Below the pieces are notes generated by a model. That model had not been told where the DNA came from. It did not search any database and saw nothing but the letters and a program-made list of their open reading frames with translations. The position numbers and the translations under genes were made by a program. From Tomitella gaofuii (GTDB lineage: Bacteria; Actinomycetota; Actinomycetes; Mycobacteriales; Mycobacteriaceae), in the NCBI RefSeq assembly GCF_014126825.1, contig NZ_CP059900.1, positions 186,001 to 250,000 on the forward strand: 64,000 nt of DNA, written 5' to 3'. Of the stretch, positions 59,967 to 64,000 are shown piece after piece (position 1 is the first letter of the stretch; each line of letters opens with the position of its first letter).

Positions 59967-60898
59967 GGTTCCCTTTCTCCGGGCGCGGAGGCGGCGAATC
60001 GGGCGACGCCGCGGGCCACCCCCGCCCAGCAGCGGTCCATCACGTCGTCGGTGATGCCCGCGATATGGGGCGTGACCACGACGTTGTCCATGGCCCACAG
60101 CGGATGTGCAGCGGGCAGCGGTTCGGGATCGGTGACGTCCAGGGCGACGTGCCCCAGCCGCGTGCGCGCGGCCTCGACCAGCGCATCCGTATCGACCAGC
60201 GGTCCCCGCCCCGCGTTGACGAAGACGGCGCCCGGGCGCATCCGTGCGAAGAAGCCGGCATCGGCCAGGTGCCCGGTCGCGGGCGTCAGCGGGACGGCGA
60301 GCACGACGATGTCGTAGCGGCCCAGGTTCTCGCGGGCCCCGCGCGTATCCAGCACACCTTTGCGGGCCGCTCTGCCGGCCAGGTCGGCTGCAGCGCCGAA
60401 GGTCGAGAGCATCGCGCGCAGGTGGGTGCCGATGTCGCCCGCCCCGAACACCAGCACGCGTGCGCCGGCGAGTGTGCCGGTGCGCTCCGCCCGCCAGTCG
60501 CGACGGCGCTGGGCCTCGGCGAAGCCCGGCAGGCGGCGGTGGTGCGAGAGCAGCTGCGCCATCACCCATTCGGCGACGGTCCGGCCGTGCACGCCGGTGA
60601 CGCCGGCGACGCGCACGGTCGCGGGCGCGACGGCCTCCCAGCTGTCGGTGCCCGAGCTGAACAACTGGATCATCCGCAACCGCGGCAAGGCGGGCAGCAG
60701 CGCGGCGGTGGACGCGTCGGGGTGCCGGTCGACCACCAGGACCTGCGCGTCTTCCGCGCCTGCCGGCAAGGCCTCGGGCGCCTCCGGGGCGTACAGCATC
60801 ACGTCGGCGTTGCAGGCCGCAAGCACCGCGTCGACGCCACGCGGCTGCGGCACGAGCACGCGGATCGGCCGGCCTGGCGTGGTCATCGGCGTCATCAT
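59963..60898 (-). CDS. D-isomer-specific 2-hydroxyacid dehydrogenase family protein
   Basis: A 311-residue NAD(P)-dependent reductase/dehydrogenase. The Rossmann motif is VLVFGAGDIGTHLRAML (about residue 140), then NAGRGPLVDTDALVEA and the catalytic His in VVVTPHIAG; the substrate-domain segment MIQLFSSGTDSWE precedes. It interconverts 2-keto and 2-hydroxy acids. It overlaps the class II aldolase gene (ATGA) and the binding-protein gene (ATGA). Confidence 0.9.
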   Translation of the reverse strand: MMTPMTTPGRPIRVLVPQPRGVDAVLAACNADVMLYAPEAPEALPAGAEDAQVLVVDRHPDASTAALLPALPRLRMIQLFSSGTDSWEAVAPATVRVAGVTGVHGRTVAEWVMAQLLSHHRRLPGFAEAQRRRDWRAERTGTLAGARVLVFGAGDIGTHLRAMLSTFGAAADLAGRAARKGVLDTRGARENLGRYDIVVLAVPLTPATGHLADAGFFARMRPGAVFVNAGRGPLVDTDALVEAARTRLGHVALDVTDPEPLPAAHPLWAMDNVVVTPHIAGITDDVMDRCWAGVARGVARFAASAPGEREP

Positions 60899-61665
60899 CG
60901 CTGCCGCCCGAGCACCTCCGCCGCGAGTGCGGGTTCGTCCCGGAGGGCCTTGCGCACGGCCGCCTCCCAGAACCCGTGGTAGCCGTTGCCGTCGCTGTTG
61001 GCCTGCCGATCCATCCACCAGTCCGGCAGCGACGACTTCTCCGGGCCGCCCGCCACCCGCACCATCCACGCGTTCTTCGCCCGCTGCTCCAGCGCCACCG
61101 CGCGCAGGAATGCCGCCCGCGCGGTGTCCCCGATGACGAACACCCCGTGCCCGCCCAGGATCGCCCGATCGGCATCGCCGATCGCGCGCACCGCCGCATC
61201 CGCGGCCTCACGACTGTTCACGGCCCCCTCGTACTCGTCCACGAGCACCACCTCGCCGCCGCCGAGGCTCGAGCTCTGGTCGTACGCAGGCGGAACCGCC
61301 GTGAGGTCGCTCCACACCGTGCCGTACTCGGAATGATTGTGCACCGCGTACTGCACCTCGGGGCGGGCCACGTGCAGCGCCAAGTGCAGGGGGATCCCCA
61401 GCGGCACCGGCCAATCACCCTCGATGACGTTGCCGTCGAGGTCGATGCGCAGCACGTCCCCGGGCATCATCTCCTCCCAGGTGAGCAGCCACGGGTTGCA
61501 CAGCAGCGTCCCGTCGCCCATGTTCACCGTGATGTGCCCGGCCAGGTGATCGCAGTACCCTTCCGCCCACAGCGTGCGGCCCAGCAGCACGATCTCCTCG
61601 CGCACATCGAGCTCCGGCATCAGCCGATCCCGGGCAGGGGTGAAACCATTCGACACGGCGACCAC
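60895..61665 (-). CDS. Class II aldolase/adducin family protein
   Basis: A 256-residue zinc enzyme. Recognisable parts are CDHLAGHITVNMGDG, LLCNPWLLTWEEMMPGDVLRID, the metal-binding HNHSEYGTVW near residue 105 and ILGGHGVFVIGDTARAAFLR near 170. Family members are fuculose-phosphate-type aldolases, epimerases and also decarboxylases of dihydroxyphthalate-like aromatic acids; the amidohydrolase and aromatic-type context makes a decarboxylase or retro-aldol step on a catabolic intermediate likely. GTG 61665 has GGAG seven bases before. Confidence 0.9.
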   Translation of the reverse strand: MVAVSNGFTPARDRLMPELDVREEIVLLGRTLWAEGYCDHLAGHITVNMGDGTLLCNPWLLTWEEMMPGDVLRIDLDGNVIEGDWPVPLGIPLHLALHVARPEVQYAVHNHSEYGTVWSDLTAVPPAYDQSSSLGGGEVVLVDEYEGAVNSREAADAAVRAIGDADRAILGGHGVFVIGDTARAAFLRAVALEQRAKNAWMVRVAGGPEKSSLPDWWMDRQANSDGNGYHGFWEAAVRKALRDEPALAAEVLGRQR

Positions 61666-61666
61666 G

Positions 61667-62884
61667 TCAGCGCTCCTGCCCGTCGCGTGGCAGCACCGTC
61701 GCGGGAAGCGGATGCCGGTAGAGCTTCGCGGCGTTCTCGCTGCACATCATGCGCAGCTCGTTCGCCGGGATGCCCGCCCAGTACTTGTCGAGCACGTCCT
61801 GGGTGCCGGGCCAAGTCCCGTCGCCGTGCGGGTAGTCCGTCTCGAGCATGATGTTCTCCACCCCGATGACGTGCCGCAGGGCGATGGTGGACGGGTCGTC
61901 GAGGGTGCAGAACCAGAAGTTGCGGCGCAGGACGTCGGACGGTCGCTCGTCCCAGCCGAGGCCGTAGCCCGAGCGGTCGATGATGTTGTCGAGCCGGTCG
62001 ATGAGCATGGGCACCCAGCCGATGCCGCCCTCGCTCATGGCGATCTTCAGCGCGGGGTTGTCCTTGGGGTAGCCCGACCACAGCCACTCCGAGCACGCGC
62101 CCAGTGACAGCTGGCCGAACATGGTCGCGCCCAGCTGCAGGCCGGGCGCCCCCTTCGGGTAGGCGTACATCCCCGAGCTGCCCACGTGCAGCGAGATGAC
62201 GGTGTCGGTCTCGACGCAGGCCGCGATGATCGGGTCCCAGTGCTCGCGGTCCCATAGCGAGGGCAGTCCGATGGCGTGCGGGCGCTCGGGGAAGGTGACG
62301 GAGGTGAAGCCGCGCTCGGCATTACGGCGTATTTCCTTGACGGCCTCGACCGGGTCGGTGAGGTAGGTGATGCCGCCGGGGATCACCCTCTCGGGGTATT
62401 CGAGGTACCACTCGTTGTAGAGCCAGTCGTTCCACGCCCTGGTGGCGGCGATACCTACCTGGCGGTCCTTCGCGAAGGCGAATACGCGGCCGCAGAAACC
62501 GGTGATCTGCGACGGGAAGTTGAGCATGGCCCAGATACCGCCCAAGTCCATGTCCTTGACCCGGGCGTGGATGTCGTAGCAGCCGGGGCGCATCTGGTCG
62601 AAGCGGAACGGCTCGTACTTCACCGTCTCTTTGCGCCGGCCGGCGACAGCGTTCATTCCCACCTGCGAATAGATGTCGCCGTCGAACTCCCAGACCTGGG
62701 CGCCGTGCTCGTTCTGCACCATCTGCGGCCCGCGGTCGCGCAGGCTGGCGGGCATCCAGGTCTCGAAGAGGTGCGGCGGCTCCACGACGTGGTCGTCCAC
62801 CGAGATGATCGTGTAGCGGGTGTCCTGCGGCTGCGGCTCGGGGGCGAACAGCGCGGGGTCGAGGTCTTCGGGGGTGAGCGTCAT
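61667..62884 (-). CDS. ACMSD-type amidohydrolase family protein
   Basis: A 405-residue metal-dependent amidohydrolase family (PF04909) member. It begins with a divergent metal motif, ISVDDHVVEPPHLFETWMP, and has WDPIIAACVETDTVISLHVG, KIAMSEGGIGWVPMLIDRLD and LETDYPHGDGTWPGT, the usual late Asp/His site. Likely a decarboxylase or C-C hydrolase for an aromatic or ring-cleavage product. First gene of the operon that continues into the aldolase, dehydrogenase and binding protein; divergent from the IclR gene. It shares only its family with the amidohydrolase at 23732. Confidence 0.9.
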   Translation of the reverse strand: MTLTPEDLDPALFAPEPQPQDTRYTIISVDDHVVEPPHLFETWMPASLRDRGPQMVQNEHGAQVWEFDGDIYSQVGMNAVAGRRKETVKYEPFRFDQMRPGCYDIHARVKDMDLGGIWAMLNFPSQITGFCGRVFAFAKDRQVGIAATRAWNDWLYNEWYLEYPERVIPGGITYLTDPVEAVKEIRRNAERGFTSVTFPERPHAIGLPSLWDREHWDPIIAACVETDTVISLHVGSSGMYAYPKGAPGLQLGATMFGQLSLGACSEWLWSGYPKDNPALKIAMSEGGIGWVPMLIDRLDNIIDRSGYGLGWDERPSDVLRRNFWFCTLDDPSTIALRHVIGVENIMLETDYPHGDGTWPGTQDVLDKYWAGIPANELRMMCSENAAKLYRHPLPATVLPRDGQER

Positions 62885-62965
62885 CGGATGCCTCCGGATC
62901 GTGTCGCGGGAGTTCGGGCGTCAGGGAAACGTGCATCGAGGGACATGTATCGAGAAATGTGTGAG

Positions 62966-62991
62966 TATCACTATGTGATAAGATCTATCAC
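62966..62991. promoter_or_regulatory. Triple half-site operator between amidohydrolase and iclR
   Basis: TATCAC (62966-62971), GTGATA (62975-62980) and TATCAC (62986-62991) are three perfect alternating half-sites, with 3- and 5-base spacers, in the divergent region. They lie 18 bases from the iclR start and about 80 from the amidohydrolase start. Binding by the adjacent IclR protein is the simplest reading. Confidence 0.62.
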
Positions 62992-63008
62992 TTAGTTCAA
63001 GATTAGGA

Positions 63009-63728
63009 GTGATCCAGATCGCAGTCAAGACATCGGCGACGCTCGCGCGCGGCCTGCGCGTGCTGGAGGCCATCGCGGCGCGACAGCCGGCGGGCCTGGC
63101 CGAACTCACCGAGGCGCTGGGTGAGGACAAGAGCGCCCTGCAGCGCGCCCTCGCCACGCTGCACGACACCGGCTGGATCGCCCCGAGCGGGCCGGGCGTC
63201 TGGGAACTGACCACCCGCGCGCTGTCGATCGCGGGACACGCCGCCGCATCGTCGCCGGTGGTCGCGCGGGCCCGGCCGCTACTGGGCGCCCTGCGTGATG
63301 AGACCGGGGAGACGGCACACCTTGCCCTACTCGACGGCGCCGATCTCGTGGTGGTCGACATCGCCGAGGCCCGCCAGGTGGTGCGCACCGCGCTGTACCC
63401 GGGCCAGCGCATCGCCGCTGATGCCAGCGCAGGGGGGCGGGCGGTGTGCGCGGCCCTCGATGCGGCGGCGCGGCGGGCGCTGTTCGCCGATCCGTCCGGG
63501 CTGCTGCCCGACGCTGAATACGTGCGTATCGCTGCCCGCGGTTGGGCGGTGTGCGAAGGGGACGTGAAACCGGGGTGGACGAGCATCGCCAGCCCAGTCC
63601 GTACTGCGGGCGGGGCGCCGGTCGGAGCCGTCGTGACCAGCGGGCCGGCGCAGCGGCTCACCCCGGACCGCTACGACGGCATCGGTGCGCTGCTGCACGA
63701 CGTGGCGCTCGAGTTGAGCCGCAGGTGA
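63009..63728 (+). CDS. IclR family transcriptional regulator
   Basis: A 239-residue regulator. The winged HTH is SATLARGLRVLEAIAARQPAG, LAELTEALGEDKSALQRALATLHDTGWI; the effector domain has TAHLALLDGADLVVVDIAEA, VVRTALYPGQRIAADASAGGRAV and SIASPVRTAGGAPVGAV. GTG 63009 is used, with only a close AGGA upstream; translation may be leaderless. It is expected to control the divergent amidohydrolase-aldolase-dehydrogenase-binding protein operon. Confidence 0.9.
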   Translation: MIQIAVKTSATLARGLRVLEAIAARQPAGLAELTEALGEDKSALQRALATLHDTGWIAPSGPGVWELTTRALSIAGHAAASSPVVARARPLLGALRDETGETAHLALLDGADLVVVDIAEARQVVRTALYPGQRIAADASAGGRAVCAALDAAARRALFADPSGLLPDAEYVRIAARGWAVCEGDVKPGWTSIASPVRTAGGAPVGAVVTSGPAQRLTPDRYDGIGALLHDVALELSRR

Positions 63729-63733
63729 CTTTG

Positions 63734-63808
63734 CTCGGCGCGTAGTCGGCCGTACGCCCCCGCCGAGTGGTGCAGAACCGGGTGCTCCTCCGCGGATCAG
63801 CACCCCGG
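63734..63808 (+). other. Two consecutive hairpins upstream of the last gene
   Basis: CTCGGCG (63734-63740) pairs with CGCCGAG (63761-63767), and CCGGGTGCT (63778-63786) pairs with AGCACCCCGG (63799-63808) with one bulged base. They lie between the iclR stop and the next start. No T-run follows, so they could be a weak terminator or a leader structure. Confidence 0.4.
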
Positions 63809-63835
63809 ACGGCCCCACTCGAGGAGCGCACACCC

Positions 63836-64000
63836 ATGATCGACCCGTCACGCCCCGGATGGTCGCGGAGCCCCGCCGGCGCGGTGGCGCTCGACCCTGC
63901 GTTGTGGGCGGGCGGCACTTGCGCGACGGAGAACTCCGGGCGGTCTTGCACCCCGGGCGTCAGCACCCACCACGACCACGTACTGCCGGACACGATGCGG
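63836..64000 (+). CDS. Hypothetical protein, 3' end beyond window
   Basis: A frame of 55 codons from ATG 63836 that runs off the right edge. GAGGAG lies about 10 bases before it. The sequence starts MIDPSRPGWSRSPAGAVALD, has two cysteines (GGTCATENSGRSCTPG) and a His-rich STHHDHVLPDT. I do not recognise it, and too little is visible to assign a family. It may be a real gene because of the ribosome-binding site, but it could be a chance frame. Confidence 0.5.
   Translation, partial: MIDPSRPGWSRSPAGAVALDPALWAGGTCATENSGRSCTPGVSTHHDHVLPDTMR

Overview
The window is a GC-rich, gene-dense stretch of chromosome from an actinobacterium, almost certainly of the order Mycobacteriales. The main reason is the block from about 8.6 to 23.1 kb: ppiA, rhomboid protease, PH-domain protein, crgA, DUF881 protein, trpG/pabA, pknB, pknA, pbpA, rodA, pstP, fhaB, fhaA and tRNA-Leu(CAG). 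This is essentially the gene order found close to dnaA/oriC in mycobacteria and relatives. I cannot fix the genus from sequence alone.

Layout. 1-3.1 kb: an alkylation-damage repair operon on the minus strand (sigma factor, ogt, tag), a second ogt, and a small secreted protein. 3.4-6.1 kb: an acetoacetate-decarboxylase-family protein coupled to a DrrAB-type ABC exporter. 6.15-7.52 kb: an insertion sequence with iterated ends, next to mscL. 8.1-23.1 kb: the conserved cell-wall, division and Ser/Thr-kinase core; it also holds two related intergenic elements with DnaA-box-like sequences. 23.1-30.1 kb: directly after tRNA-Leu and its terminator, a catabolic block (ACMSD-type amidohydrolase, PhzS-like flavin monooxygenase, GlcD-like FAD oxidase, CocE-type hydrolase) with a convergent tandem Lrp regulator; its base composition looks less GC-extreme than the core. 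30-49 kb: a mixed accessory region of reductases, transporters, and regulator-enzyme pairs with visible operator palindromes. 49-53.3 kb: TetR gene plus the sulfate-activation genes cysQ, cysD and cysNC. 53.3-57.4 kb: an IclR regulator divergent from an acyl-CoA synthetase and a carboxyltransferase, with a palindrome fitting the published KstR2 consensus between them. 57.4-57.8 kb: a scar made of a headless relE toxin gene and a tailless arr gene. 58-63.7 kb: a second catabolic operon (amidohydrolase, class II aldolase-type decarboxylase/aldolase, 2-hydroxyacid dehydrogenase, orphan solute-binding lipoprotein) divergent from an IclR regulator with three operator half-sites.

How it fits together. 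The core block encodes the signalling (PknA/PknB/PstP/FhaA/FhaB) and synthesis (RodA/PbpA/CrgA) apparatus of polar growth and division. Around it are short, often ATGA-overlapping accessory operons, each with its own regulator. The most noteworthy points are the two catabolic operons of unknown substrate, the paired DnaA-box elements beside the crgA region, the KstR2-like site, the oxidoreductase-methyltransferase fusion with a His-rich linker, and the truncated toxin and resistance genes that mark recombination junctions.
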